From Candidatus Coatesiibacteriota bacterium (GTDB taxonomy: Bacteria > JAFGND01), in NCBI GenBank assembly GCA_016927185.1, contig JAFGND010000035.1, forward strand, positions 11,933 through 75,932: a stretch of DNA of 64,000 nucleotides. The letters are read 5' to 3'. The position numbers were made by a program, and so were the translations under genes. Positions 25,528 through 34,930 of this stretch are shown in pieces (the stretch's first letter is position 1; the number at the start of each line of letters is the position of its first letter). The notes below the pieces were generated by a model. The model made no database searches. It was not told the origin of the DNA and worked only from the letters and a program-made list of their open reading frames with translations.

Positions 25528-26675
25528 AACACCAATGTTTGATTGTGAAGCAAGTTGATTCCATAATCATTATTTTTCTTGAAAGGACCAAATTCTGCGA
25601 AAGTAAAGAAGCCTGCTATAGGAACATCTTCTGAAATAAACTCTCTTATATAATTCAGTTCAAATGCCAAATCACATCCAAGTATAGCCTTTCTTGCACC
25701 ACAAGAAAAGTAAAAAACTATCTCAGGTGATTTGGAGAAATGAGTTGTCTTTTTCATATATTCTGATACATCCCTTAACACTTCCATTTTATTAGCTTTG
25801 CTTACTCTCACGAAAGAGGTTTCAGGAGGTACATCACCTGCAAGTTTCAAACTGCCATCTTCCAGTATATGCATGGCAGCTCTTAATATGTAATCAAAAT
25901 TATCTTTCTGATAAAGAGCTAGAGGATAAAATCCCAAATGCTGCTTAGGGATGTCCTTACCTAATATCTGTCTGTAAAAATCCTGAATAGTTAATCCATC
26001 TTTCAAAGTACTTACAATATTACCTTCATATTTTTCCAGATAACCTTCAGAACCTATCGGTTTCCATCCTTGTATAATATCAATATTAAATTCAAATGTT
26101 CCAGCTAATAGCAACAAGACAACTCCATTACTGTAACACGACCAGTTGTAAAATTGATAAGCTTCTTTGAAATCAAGATTGTCTCCAGTTGTTCCTCCCG
26201 TTATAGGTGTTTTCCCTTTAAGTATATCATCTATTCCTTTCAGTACTGCAGAACCATTTCCTCTGAAACCGTCACTATGAAGAATTCCCAAGATAGGTTT
26301 TGCCTTTTCAAGAGACTTCAGAGCAGAAAGTGCTGCATTGATCCCAGCTTCATATGAATTTTCACCGACACCTTCAGAAAAACCAACTCCAAATTTCATT
26401 CCATTACTTAAAAAACCTATAAGAAGAATTGTTGAATCCTGGCATCCTTCCTGAGAGACAATTCCATAACCAGTTCCTCCAATTAAAGGAATGGTCTCAT
26501 CTTCAAAGACGGACAAAATTCCATCGAATACTTCATTATAATCATATTTTACAGTTCCATATAGAATTAATAAATCAGGACGTTTCTTCTTAAGGTCTTC
26601 TCTTACTTTTTCTGCAACTGATACTCCAGCCTTGAAAGCATTAAAAAGACTTGAAGTTGAATATGATACTTCCAT
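25506..26675 (-). CDS. FIST sensory domain protein
   Basis: 389 residues made entirely of FIST_N and FIST_C domains, proposed to bind small ligands such as amino acids. Seen: RPDLLILYGTVKYDYNEVFDGI, PLIGGTGYGIVSQEG, LGILHSDGFRGNGSAVLKG and TPITGGTTGDNLDF in FIST_N; FVRVSKANKMEVLRDVSEYM and VFYFSCGARKAILG in FIST_C. No membrane segment. Downstream and overlapping is a GAF/GGDEF-like protein, its likely output partner. A TTGACA box lies upstream at 26730-26735. Confidence 0.88.
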   Translation of the reverse strand: MEVSYSTSSLFNAFKAGVSVAEKVREDLKKKRPDLLILYGTVKYDYNEVFDGILSVFEDETIPLIGGTGYGIVSQEGCQDSTILLIGFLSNGMKFGVGFSEGVGENSYEAGINAALSALKSLEKAKPILGILHSDGFRGNGSAVLKGIDDILKGKTPITGGTTGDNLDFKEAYQFYNWSCYSNGVVLLLLAGTFEFNIDIIQGWKPIGSEGYLEKYEGNIVSTLKDGLTIQDFYRQILGKDIPKQHLGFYPLALYQKDNFDYILRAAMHILEDGSLKLAGDVPPETSFVRVSKANKMEVLRDVSEYMKKTTHFSKSPEIVFYFSCGARKAILGCDLAFELNYIREFISEDVPIAGFFTFAEFGPFKKNNDYGINLLHNQTLVLCSIWNA

Positions 26676-26729
26676 ATTTCTTAATTTCGTTGAATTCCTT
26701 TGATTTAGATTTATTTAGTGTTATAATTT

Positions 26730-26735
26730 GTCAAG
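26730..26735 (-). promoter_or_regulatory. Possible -35-like TTGACA box for the FIST gene
   Basis: GCTTGACA on the minus strand, 55 bases before ATG 26675, with an AT-rich spacer but no clear TATAAT at 17 bases. Confidence 0.3.
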
Positions 26736-26767
26736 CAAAGAAAACTTCCAGAGAAAAGAAAATGAAA

Positions 26768-27502
26768 TTAGAATTTTCCTCTATATGAAAGCTGCAGACT
26801 CCTGTTCCAGGGTTTATTATTTGCTTCAAGCAGGTTGCGGAATTCGATAGATAATGATGCAGAAGGAGAAAGCAGAATTCCGAACTCCATATTCCAATAT
26901 CCATCTTTATTATTTTCAGGTTTGTCTTCATTTACTGCGAAATGATATTCTGTAGTAAACAAGAAAGCTCCTATCTCTTTTTCCAGTCCAAATGATGGAC
27001 TAATTCCTTTTTTCCCTTCCTGCAATACATATATCAATCCACCATGTATGGCATTATTTCCAATTAGTTTAAAGGATTTACTTACTATCCCATAGAAGTT
27101 ATTTGGATAGTGCCTGTTGCCTGTATAACCACCCTGTCCAAGTAAGTCAAATCCATTTGAATCGTACCCTAAAGAAACTGCAGGAGTCATGCCTTTTTCA
27201 GGAAGAAGCTGAGCCTTGACAAATACTTCAGGCCATTCACCCCAATCTGGATCTCCTGATCCTATAACACCTCCAGCTCTATAAGAGACACCCATGGAAA
27301 AAATTTCATTCAAGCCGATACCCACTCCAACAAATGTACCTCCTCCAGGATAAGCAAGCAACAAAGCCTCATAAGATCCTTTGCCATAACCTCCTGCTGT
27401 TGGTAAATCAACCAATCTTATTGGATTAGGCCATGTTCTGTTTTTTTCAGCATAAAGATTTAAAGACACAACAAAAAGAATTATAATAATCAATTTACTC
27501 AT
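26768..27502 (-). CDS. Outer-membrane beta-barrel-like protein (YjbH-type)
   Basis: 244 residues. The signal peptide is KLIIIILFVVSLNLYAE. The mature part begins with PNPIRLVDLPTAGGYGKGSY and GGGTFVGVGIGLNEIFSMGVSY, resembling the small YjbH/DUF940-like barrel proteins common in FCB-type genomes. Amphipathic strands alternate through the length, and it ends in LQLSYRGKF with a terminal phenylalanine, as barrels recognised by BamA do. It starts 2 bases after dnaE. Function unknown; a porin-like or envelope structural role is inferred. Confidence 0.75.
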   Translation of the reverse strand: MSKLIIIILFVVSLNLYAEKNRTWPNPIRLVDLPTAGGYGKGSYEALLLAYPGGGTFVGVGIGLNEIFSMGVSYRAGGVIGSGDPDWGEWPEVFVKAQLLPEKGMTPAVSLGYDSNGFDLLGQGGYTGNRHYPNNFYGIVSKSFKLIGNNAIHGGLIYVLQEGKKGISPSFGLEKEIGAFLFTTEYHFAVNEDKPENNKDGYWNMEFGILLSPSASLSIEFRNLLEANNKPWNRSLQLSYRGKF

Positions 27503-27504
27503 TT

Positions 27505-30500
27505 CTACTCCTTACTATTCGCATTTTTCCCTTTAAAGACTGCACTATTTTTTCCAAGAAGTTTTTCCAGCTTTTGTTTCAATTCATTACTAGGATCTAT
27601 CTTGAGATTCTTTGTTCTTACAAAATATTTATCACCTTTTTCTGTTATTATCTGGAATACGACTGGTATTTTTCCTTTGAACTCCTTGCATATTGCTTCA
27701 ATTCTATCCAGCCAAATGTCTTCCAGCCCTAATGTATCCATTTTTATTAAAAGAGTTTTAACAAGATTCTTTACTGCATCTTCAAAAGGGAATATTTTAT
27801 CAGCTTTAACTTGAAATAAATCACCATTATTATCTGCTTTTTTTGATATTTTTCCTTCAATGAAAACCAGCGTATGATTTTCAAGCAAGTTCTTATATTC
27901 TTCATATATTTTAGGCATTATTATCAATTCTACTGAACCTGTTAGATCTTCAATTCTGCAGAATGCCATTTGTTCATATTTTTTCGTGATATGTGTCTTT
28001 TTTTCAAGGATAATCCCTCCAATGCCAACCTTGCTTTCATTAGGAAGAATATTAATATCTTTAATCAGGTTAGGAATTATATTATTAAAGTCACATTCAT
28101 GCTTTACCAAAGGATGGCCTGATAAATAGAAACCTATAACTGAAAGCTCTTCAGCCAATTCAGTATGTTCATCCCAGGAAGGATAATCAGGCATAATAAA
28201 TGTAGTCAGTTTTTCTCTAGTGTTTTCCAATACATCATTGAATAAATCTTCCTGGGGTGATTTTTTATCTTCCTGAGCAGATTGTCCATATTTCAATATA
28301 TTGTCAACCGAGGCTAGCATTTGAGCCCTGTTTTTTGAGAAACAGTCAAATGCTCCTGCCTTGATGAGACTTTCCAAAGCTCGCTTATTTATTACTCTGG
28401 TATTGACATTTGATACAAAATGAAGCAAATCATTGAATTTTGTTACTTTTTCCCTGTCTCTTACCAATTCCTCCATAGCCGATAAGCCTACATTTTTAAT
28501 GGCAGCAAGACCAAATCTTATTCTATTATCTTGTACTTTAAATTCAGGTTTGCTTTCATTAATATCAGGAGGCAAAACCTCTATCCCTGTTGCCTTGATT
28601 TCCTGCATTATTATAGCCATTTTTTCAAAATTACCTATTTCTGATGTAATATGTGCTGCCCAGAATTCATGAGGATAGTGAGTTTTCAAGTAAGCTGTTT
28701 GATAACTTAAAAGAGCATATGCTGCTGAATGTGATTTGTTGAAACCATAACTTGCAAATGCTTCAATATCATTCCATATTTTTTCAGCCAATTCTTTTTC
28801 AATATGCTTAATTTTCTTGCATCCTTCAGTGAATTGTGTTTTAAATTTTATCATTAAATCATGTTTTTTCTTACCCATTGCTTTTCTCAGGTTGTCTGCT
28901 TCAGCCATGCTGAATCCCGCAAATTTATTGGCAATCAGGATGATATGCTCTTGATAAAGCATTATGCCAAGACAGTCTTTAAGGATTCCCTCTAAATCCG
29001 GATGATCATATACTATTTTTTCATGTCCATGTTTCCTTGCAATATAGTCATCTATTCTTAGCATTGGACCAGGTCTATACAAAGCAATAGCAGCTATCAG
29101 ATCGTCAAAAATATCTGGCTGCATTCTTCTGAGAAGATTTTGCATCCCAGATGATTCAAGCTGAAATACTCCTATTGTTTCTCCTCTTGAAATAAGCTCA
29201 TAGGTTTTGGGATCATCAAGAGGCAATTCATCAATATTTACCGGTTCCTTGCCATTCTCTTCAATATTTTTTAAAGTATTTTCAATTACTGTTAGTGTTT
29301 TCAAACCCAGGCAGTCTAATTTCAGCAGCCCTATTTTTTCTGCCGAAACTCCATCAAACTGAGTAATCCAGTCCTCAGCACTCTTATCGCCACTTCTTGC
29401 AAGGGGAATATAATCAGTAATATTACCTGGAGCAATAATAATACCTGCAGCATGCTTGCTTGAATGCCTTACTAATCCTTCAATTTTGCGTGCGAAATTT
29501 ATAGCTTCTTTCCATTTATCATTACTCTCATATATAGACTTGAATTCAAGCGACTCTTTCAAAGCATCTTCAATAGTCTCATTAACTGTTTCTGGAACTG
29601 CCTTGGCTATTTTATCTGCATCAGATAAAGATATCTTCAATACCCGACAAACATCTCTTATTGCCTGTTTTGCTTTAAGATAACTGAATGTTATTATTGA
29701 AGCAACACTATCCTTGCCATACTTTTCTACAAGGTATTCAATGGCATTCGATCGTTTCTGATCCCCAAAATCCAGATCTATATCTGGCATTGATATTCTG
29801 GAAGGATTAAGAAATCTCTCAAAAAGAAGATTATATTTTAAGGGATTGAGTTGGGTTATACCAAGCGTATAGGATACAAGAGATCCAACAACACTTCCTC
29901 TTCCAGGTCCTACCGGGACTCCCCTCATTTTTGCGTTTTCCACCAGGTCTGATACAATAAGAAAATAACCTGCAAAATCCATTTTCTCTATGGTCTTAAG
30001 CTCAGTATTAATTCTCTCTTCTATTTCTCTGGTTATATTATCGAATTTTTTATGAAGTCCAGTTTTAACTTTCATTTCAAGATATGCGTTCTCATCTTTT
30101 CCATACTCAGGAGGCAACTGAAAAGTAGGTAACTTGTAGTCCTTATTTATACTTATATGACATCTTCTTGCAATTTCAGATGTAATTTTCAAGGATTGTG
30201 AATCTTTTCCAAAGAGTTTTTCCATTTCTTCGGTACTCTTGAAATAGATTTCATTTGATGAAAATCTCATCCTGTTCGGGTCATCATAATCTTTTCCAGT
30301 CTGAACACATAACAAGATATCATGTGCTTTAGCATCTTCTTTTTTCAAGTAATGGGAATCATTGGTTACTACTGTTTGTATTCCAAGATGTTCAGCTAAA
30401 CTGATTAATTTATCAAGCACTATTTCTTCATCTGCAATGAAGTGATTTTGCAGTTCTATGAAATAATTATCCTTGCCAAACAATTTTAACCAGAATTTTG

Positions 30501-30972
30501 CTCTTTCTTCAGCCTCTGCTTCCTTGCCTTCCAGAAGAAGCTGAGGTATTTCACCTTTAAGGCATCCAGAAAGAGCAATAATCCCCTTGCTATATTTACC
30601 AAGCAGATCTGGATTTGTTCTTGGTCTATAGTAAAAAGCATCCTTGTCAAAAGCAAGTGATGATATCTTCAAGAGGTTAGAAAAGCCTGTATTATTTTCT
30701 GCAAGTAATGTCATATGATAATAATTAACATCTTGTTTCTTGCTGAAATCATTATCAGGGCATACATAGGCTTCATAACCTATTACAGGATGTATATCAT
30801 GAGCAACCATTGTGTCATAGAATTCTATGACACCATAAAGATTGCCATGATCAGTAATTGCGCATGAATGCTGATTATGCTTTTGAACTAACTTTGCAAG
30901 TTCATCAATTCTGCATGCACCATCTAATATCGAATATTGAGTATGATTATGTAAATGTACAAATCCAGTCAT
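27505..30972 (-). CDS. dnaE: DNA polymerase III subunit alpha
   Basis: Replicative polymerase, 1155 residues, full length. PHP domain: HLHNHTQYSILDGACRIDEL, AITDHGNLYG. Polymerase core: GPGRGSVVGSLVSY and the catalytic PDIDLDFGDQKR. Fingers and HhH region: GFNKSHSAAYALLSYQTAYLK, then an OB-fold near the C-terminus (GGIILEKKTHITKKYEQMAFCRIEDL). Several PHP metal ligands are kept, so residual exonuclease activity is possible. nrdG ends 1 base upstream, and the outer-membrane protein gene follows 2 bases later, so the polymerase is coexpressed with anaerobic ribonucleotide reductase. Confidence 0.97.
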   Translation of the reverse strand: MTGFVHLHNHTQYSILDGACRIDELAKLVQKHNQHSCAITDHGNLYGVIEFYDTMVAHDIHPVIGYEAYVCPDNDFSKKQDVNYYHMTLLAENNTGFSNLLKISSLAFDKDAFYYRPRTNPDLLGKYSKGIIALSGCLKGEIPQLLLEGKEAEAEERAKFWLKLFGKDNYFIELQNHFIADEEIVLDKLISLAEHLGIQTVVTNDSHYLKKEDAKAHDILLCVQTGKDYDDPNRMRFSSNEIYFKSTEEMEKLFGKDSQSLKITSEIARRCHISINKDYKLPTFQLPPEYGKDENAYLEMKVKTGLHKKFDNITREIEERINTELKTIEKMDFAGYFLIVSDLVENAKMRGVPVGPGRGSVVGSLVSYTLGITQLNPLKYNLLFERFLNPSRISMPDIDLDFGDQKRSNAIEYLVEKYGKDSVASIITFSYLKAKQAIRDVCRVLKISLSDADKIAKAVPETVNETIEDALKESLEFKSIYESNDKWKEAINFARKIEGLVRHSSKHAAGIIIAPGNITDYIPLARSGDKSAEDWITQFDGVSAEKIGLLKLDCLGLKTLTVIENTLKNIEENGKEPVNIDELPLDDPKTYELISRGETIGVFQLESSGMQNLLRRMQPDIFDDLIAAIALYRPGPMLRIDDYIARKHGHEKIVYDHPDLEGILKDCLGIMLYQEHIILIANKFAGFSMAEADNLRKAMGKKKHDLMIKFKTQFTEGCKKIKHIEKELAEKIWNDIEAFASYGFNKSHSAAYALLSYQTAYLKTHYPHEFWAAHITSEIGNFEKMAIIMQEIKATGIEVLPPDINESKPEFKVQDNRIRFGLAAIKNVGLSAMEELVRDREKVTKFNDLLHFVSNVNTRVINKRALESLIKAGAFDCFSKNRAQMLASVDNILKYGQSAQEDKKSPQEDLFNDVLENTREKLTTFIMPDYPSWDEHTELAEELSVIGFYLSGHPLVKHECDFNNIIPNLIKDINILPNESKVGIGGIILEKKTHITKKYEQMAFCRIEDLTGSVELIIMPKIYEEYKNLLENHTLVFIEGKISKKADNNGDLFQVKADKIFPFEDAVKNLVKTLLIKMDTLGLEDIWLDRIEAICKEFKGKIPVVFQIITEKGDKYFVRTKNLKIDPSNELKQKLEKLLGKNSAVFKGKNANSKE

Positions 30973-30973
30973 A

Positions 30974-31666
30974 TTATTCCTTCAATATAACACATTTATG
31001 TTTTGATTTTGCAACTTCCGCCATATCATTTAATTCTTTTGAGGTATATGGGGTAAGCTGCTTGAAATAATCTTCTTTTGAATTCCTGGGATAGAATTGC
31101 TGTAGAGAATATTTGACTTTGGAAGGTAAATATTGAACAATATCAGCAATATCGGTTTTCTCTACAAGAAATGGTACACAAGTTGTTCTGAATTCAGCTT
31201 TTTCTTTCATTGATCCGATAACTTCTATGCTTTTAAGTATATCGAATTTATTAATTTCTGTTTTTGTGGCTAATTCATACTTACTGAAACTTGTCTTTAT
31301 GTCCATTGAAATCCATTCTACTAAACGTGATTCAACTATTCTGCTTAATATATCCGGTTTACTCCCATTTGTATCCAACTTTATCTTAATGCCCATTTCT
31401 TTTAATTCATATATAAATTCTATTATGTCATCATTAATAGTTGGCTCACCACCTGAGATAACTATTCCATCAATGAATGATTTTCTTTCTGAAATCCTGT
31501 CCTTGATTTCAGCTAGTTTAAAACCTGGTATGTCTGTGCTTTCAAGAAGATAGGAATTATGGCAGAAACCACAATTCCAGTTGCAGCCCTTCAAGAACAA
31601 AACAGTAGAAATGCTAGCCGGCAGGTCTACCAGGCTTGTCCATACTATTCCTGATATAAGTGGCAA
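30974..31666 (-). CDS. nrdG: Anaerobic ribonucleoside-triphosphate reductase activating protein (radical SAM)
   Basis: Uses SAM and a [4Fe-4S] cluster to make the glycyl radical on NrdD. The cluster motif is GCNWNCGFCHN, in CxxxCxxC form, followed by GIVISGGEPTIN (SAM-binding GGE) and KLDTNGSKPD. Length (230 residues) and the opening GIVWTSLVDLPASISTVLFL fit the NrdG2 subgroup. It begins with TTG directly after the stop of the small glycyl-radical gene, and dnaE follows 1 base after its own stop. Translation of the set looks coupled. Confidence 0.92.
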   Translation of the reverse strand: MPLISGIVWTSLVDLPASISTVLFLKGCNWNCGFCHNSYLLESTDIPGFKLAEIKDRISERKSFIDGIVISGGEPTINDDIIEFIYELKEMGIKIKLDTNGSKPDILSRIVESRLVEWISMDIKTSFSKYELATKTEINKFDILKSIEVIGSMKEKAEFRTTCVPFLVEKTDIADIVQYLPSKVKYSLQQFYPRNSKEDYFKQLTPYTSKELNDMAEVAKSKHKCVILKE

Positions 31667-31816
31667 TTAGCTGACGTCTTCTAGTTCTTTTTTTCCAATT
31701 GTAGCGTAAATATGTCTTTCATGGAATTCTTCTTTCTTTGCTGAATTCCATTGATCTATCGGTCTAAAATATCCAACTATTCTTGAGTATACTTCACAAG
31801 GTATTCTCTTTTGCAT
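31667..31816 (-). CDS. nrdD: Separate glycyl-radical C-terminal domain of class III ribonucleotide reductase
   Basis: A 49-residue gene. Its sequence, including PCEVYSRIVGYFRPIDQWN and KKEEFHERHIY, matches the extreme C-terminus of single-chain NrdD proteins, where the glycine of the RIVGY loop (residue 15 here) carries the radical. It lies in the same frame as nrdD but is separated by two stop codons (TAA, then TAG 12 bases later), and AGAGGAG stands just before its own ATG, so it is translated as a separate subunit rather than by read-through. nrdG starts at the next base. It presumably docks into the NrdD barrel, as GrcA does for pyruvate formate-lyase. Confidence 0.85.
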   Translation of the reverse strand: MQKRIPCEVYSRIVGYFRPIDQWNSAKKEEFHERHIYATIGKKELEDVS

Positions 31817-31831
31817 CTATGCTCCTCTCTT

Positions 31832-33889
31832 TTATCCCACTTCAATTCCATAAAAATCAAGTTCTTCTTTAGAATGTTCATAAGGACAGAATTCAAATTC
31901 ACCAGAAATATAACCATGTACAGGACATATACTGAAAGTTGGTGTTAATGTGAAATAGGGTAAATGAAATTGCTCTGCTATTCTTCTAACAAGAAGTTTA
32001 CAGGTATTCAGATCATTTACTCTTTCACCAAGAAATGCATGAAAAACAGTACCTCCAGTATATAATGATTGAAGCTTCTCCTGATGGCGTAATGACTGGA
32101 AAAGATCCTTATTCGAGTTTACTGGCAGATGTGTCGAATTAGTATAGTATGGATGGTTTTTGCCAGCTGTCTTTATATTGTTGTATTTTTCAATATCCTT
32201 GTTTGCAAGCCTGTAGCTTGTTCCTTCTGCAGGAGTAGCCTCAAGGTTTAAAAGAATTCCATTTTCTTTTTGAATGTTGTTAAGCTTATTTTTTAAAAAA
32301 TCCAGGGTTTTTTCTGCCAATGACAAACCATTTGTAGTTTCAATACTTTCATTTATAAGGTTCAAGCAGGCTTCATTCATTCCAATTATTCCAATAGTGG
32401 AAAAATGATTATTCCAGTATGTTTTATCTCTTGAGCATATATTCCTCAGATAAAACCTGGAATATGGATACAGACCTTGCTGTGTAAAGTTTTCCAGTAA
32501 TTTTCTTTTGATTTTCAAGGAATCCACCGCTAATTCAATATGTGCCGAAAGCTTTTGAAAGAAACCTTCCTCACTTGTAGATGTATAAGCTGCTCTTGGT
32601 AAATTGATAGTAACAACACCTATTGATCCTGTTAAAGGATTTGCACCAAATAAGCCTCCTCCTCGCCTTAGGCTATCATCAGAATTTTCATCAACAAGTC
32701 GTAAGGATCTTTTCCTGAGTTCCCTGTTATCGAGTCTGAGTCTGCAACACATGCTTCTTGCATCTTCAGGATGCATGTCACTGTTTATGAAATTTGAGAA
32801 ATATGGAATGCCATATTTTGCAGTCATTTCCCATACAAGATCAAGGTTTTTGTTATCCCAATCAAAATCTTTTGTTATATTATAGGTAGGAATTGGAAAT
32901 GTGAAGATTCTCCCTTTTGCATCACCCTGCATCATAACTTCTGCGAATGCTCTATTTATCATATCCATTTCGTTCTGGAAAGCTGCATATGTTTTATCCT
33001 GGGGCTTTCCTCCAATAATAACAGCCATATTTTTTAAATAGGATGGACATACAAGATCGAATGTGATGTTTGTAAATGGTGTTTGAAAACCAACTCTTGT
33101 AGGTACATTAAGGTTAAAAATGAACTCCTGCATTCCCTGAACAACATCTCTGTAATCTAGCTTGTCATAATATATGAATGGTGCCAGCAGGGTGTCAAAA
33201 TTTGAAAAAGCTTGTGCTCCTGCAGCTTCTCCTTGTAATGTATAAAAGAAATTCACTATTTGTCCAAGCAAGCTGCAATAATGTTTTGCTGGACCGCTTT
33301 CTATTTTTCCAGAAACTCCCTTCAAACCATTCATTATCAAATCAAGCAAATCCCAGCCACAACAATAAACTGATAACTGACCTAAATCATGTATATGGAA
33401 GTCTCCAGTTTGATGAGCTTCTCTTATTTCTGGGGGATAAACTTTCTCCAGCCAGTAATTAGAAGAAATTATTGAAGTAACAAAGTTATTTAATCCCTGG
33501 AGAGAATAACCCATATTAGAGTTTTCTTTCACACGCCAGTCCACTTGATTCAAGTAATTATCCACTAATCCAAGTGTATCGTCGAAAAGAGCTTTTGTGT
33601 TCCTGAGTGTTTCATGCTGTGCTCTATAAATGATATAGGCTTTTGCAACATCAGCTAGTCCCTCATTTATCAACATCTTTTCGACTAAATCCTGAACATT
33701 TTCCACAGTTGGAACTCTATTGTCTTTATAAATGACTCCTAGTATAGAAACTACCTGACTTGATATTTTTTTTGCAGTTTCCATATCTTCTTTGCCTATT
33801 GCTTTCGTTGCTTTATATATTGCCTGAGTAATTTTTTCTTGATTGAAATCGGCAAGGGATCCATCTCGTTTACGAATCTGCCTGATCAT
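31832..33889 (-). CDS. nrdD: Anaerobic (class III) ribonucleoside-triphosphate reductase, large part lacking the glycyl-radical tail
   Basis: Reduces NTPs to dNTPs without oxygen. An ATP-cone domain occupies about residues 1-90 (IRQIRKRDGSLADFNQEKIT). The barrel contains FHIHDLGQLSVYCCGWDL (likely active-site cysteine), GEAAGAQAFSNFDTLLAPF and GRIFTFPIPTYNIT. The C-terminus has a zinc-like CPVHGYISGEFEFCPYEH, where the usual final CPxC reads CPYE. The protein stops there, without the glycyl-radical loop, which is encoded by the next gene. ATG 33889 is preferred over TTG 33919 because family similarity starts there. Confidence 0.93.
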   Translation of the reverse strand: MIRQIRKRDGSLADFNQEKITQAIYKATKAIGKEDMETAKKISSQVVSILGVIYKDNRVPTVENVQDLVEKMLINEGLADVAKAYIIYRAQHETLRNTKALFDDTLGLVDNYLNQVDWRVKENSNMGYSLQGLNNFVTSIISSNYWLEKVYPPEIREAHQTGDFHIHDLGQLSVYCCGWDLLDLIMNGLKGVSGKIESGPAKHYCSLLGQIVNFFYTLQGEAAGAQAFSNFDTLLAPFIYYDKLDYRDVVQGMQEFIFNLNVPTRVGFQTPFTNITFDLVCPSYLKNMAVIIGGKPQDKTYAAFQNEMDMINRAFAEVMMQGDAKGRIFTFPIPTYNITKDFDWDNKNLDLVWEMTAKYGIPYFSNFINSDMHPEDARSMCCRLRLDNRELRKRSLRLVDENSDDSLRRGGGLFGANPLTGSIGVVTINLPRAAYTSTSEEGFFQKLSAHIELAVDSLKIKRKLLENFTQQGLYPYSRFYLRNICSRDKTYWNNHFSTIGIIGMNEACLNLINESIETTNGLSLAEKTLDFLKNKLNNIQKENGILLNLEATPAEGTSYRLANKDIEKYNNIKTAGKNHPYYTNSTHLPVNSNKDLFQSLRHQEKLQSLYTGGTVFHAFLGERVNDLNTCKLLVRRIAEQFHLPYFTLTPTFSICPVHGYISGEFEFCPYEHSKEELDFYGIEVG

Positions 33890-33991
33890 GCCCCATTTCC
33901 CCCTCTTTTGCAAAAACAAGCTTATAATTCCAAAAGAAATTTAGGTTTTTGCATAAAACATGAAGGCAGGTTTGCTTCTCTTAAGACCATC

Positions 33992-33997
33992 TGTCAA
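33992..33997 (-). promoter_or_regulatory. Possible -35-like TTGACA box for the nrdD operon
   Basis: TTTGCTTGACA on the minus strand, about 100 bases before nrdD. GCAA follows at 16 bases rather than TATAAT. The rest of the 33890-34131 gap is AT-rich, with small ATATTC/GAATAT inverted repeats around 34083-34116 that I could not match to an NrdR box. Confidence 0.3.
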
Positions 33998-34131
33998 GCA
34001 AAAAACGAAAAAAAATCTTCAAAATGTTAACGAATGTTATTAGGAAAGAATCTCTCTGTGCAATTAAAGAGATGGTGAACATGAATATATTGTAACACTA
34101 TAATATTCAAGAATATATAAGAAAAGATAAC

Positions 34132-34851
34132 TTATTTATCAGCAGGTATCCCCTTTAATAACTTCATGATTTCAATATGGTTATTTACTTTTGCATAATC
34201 AAAAGCAGATAATCCACTCTTGTCTTTGAGTTTAATATCAGCTCCGTATTTGATTAGCAATCCTGCAACTTTAGTGAATCCATTCTCACAGGCAATCATG
34301 AGAGTTGTTATACCTTCATTATCTTTTGCATTTATTTCAGCTTTGTTTTCAAGCAGAATTCTTACTATTTGAAAATTCCTGGCTGCAAGCATTAATGGAG
34401 TAGTACCATCATTTAATTTATGATTTACTGATGCTCCTTTCCTTATAAGAAGTTTAACTGCTTCTGTATGTTCATGGAGAATGGCAGACATCAATGGGGT
34501 GCCACCTCCAAGGTATTCCTTTTTGTTTACATCAGCTCCTTTTTTTGTGAGTAACTCTATAATCTTTAATTCACCATTTGTACATGCTATAAGAAGTGGT
34601 GTACGTCCATCTTTGCTTGGTAAGTCAACTCTGGCTCCTTTTTCTACAAGCAAAACAGCAATTTCAACAAACCCAAAACCTGATGCATAAGTTAAAGCAC
34701 AAAATCCCATTTCATCAGAAGCTTCAGGATTGGCACCTTTTTGAAGGAGGGTTTTCACTGTTTCTATTTTATTCATCTTTACAGCTTCAAGTAATTCATT
34801 ATCTAGAGGAGATGTGGAAAGCAGATAAATAAAGAGCATGCTTATATACAT
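34132..34851 (-). CDS. Exported ankyrin-repeat protein
   Basis: 239 residues. A short hydrophobic start (YISMLFIYLLSTSPL) suggests export or membrane anchoring. It is followed by about six ankyrin repeats, each with the TPLLxA and GAxxN pattern (for example DGRTPLLIACTNGELKIIELL and DGTTPLMLAARNFQIVRILL). Ankyrin repeats mediate protein binding; no catalytic part is present. Monocistronic, with the nrdD operon downstream on the same strand. The partner is unknown. Confidence 0.85.
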   Translation of the reverse strand: MYISMLFIYLLSTSPLDNELLEAVKMNKIETVKTLLQKGANPEASDEMGFCALTYASGFGFVEIAVLLVEKGARVDLPSKDGRTPLLIACTNGELKIIELLTKKGADVNKKEYLGGGTPLMSAILHEHTEAVKLLIRKGASVNHKLNDGTTPLMLAARNFQIVRILLENKAEINAKDNEGITTLMIACENGFTKVAGLLIKYGADIKLKDKSGLSAFDYAKVNNHIEIMKLLKGIPADK

Positions 34852-34930
34852 TTATTAAATCCTTGATAAAATGAAAAGGGAAGAACAATATCATATTACT
34901 ATATGTCAATCAATTTTATATTACTTTTTC

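Noticed and set aside
31817-31834. Stop-codon read-through joining nrdD and the radical domain
   Set aside because: Two stops (TAA and TAG) in 15 bases plus a ribosome-binding site and ATG favour separate translation.
34083-34116. NrdR box upstream of nrdD
   Set aside because: Only loose ATATTC/GAATAT repeats; no match to the 16-base NrdR consensus.
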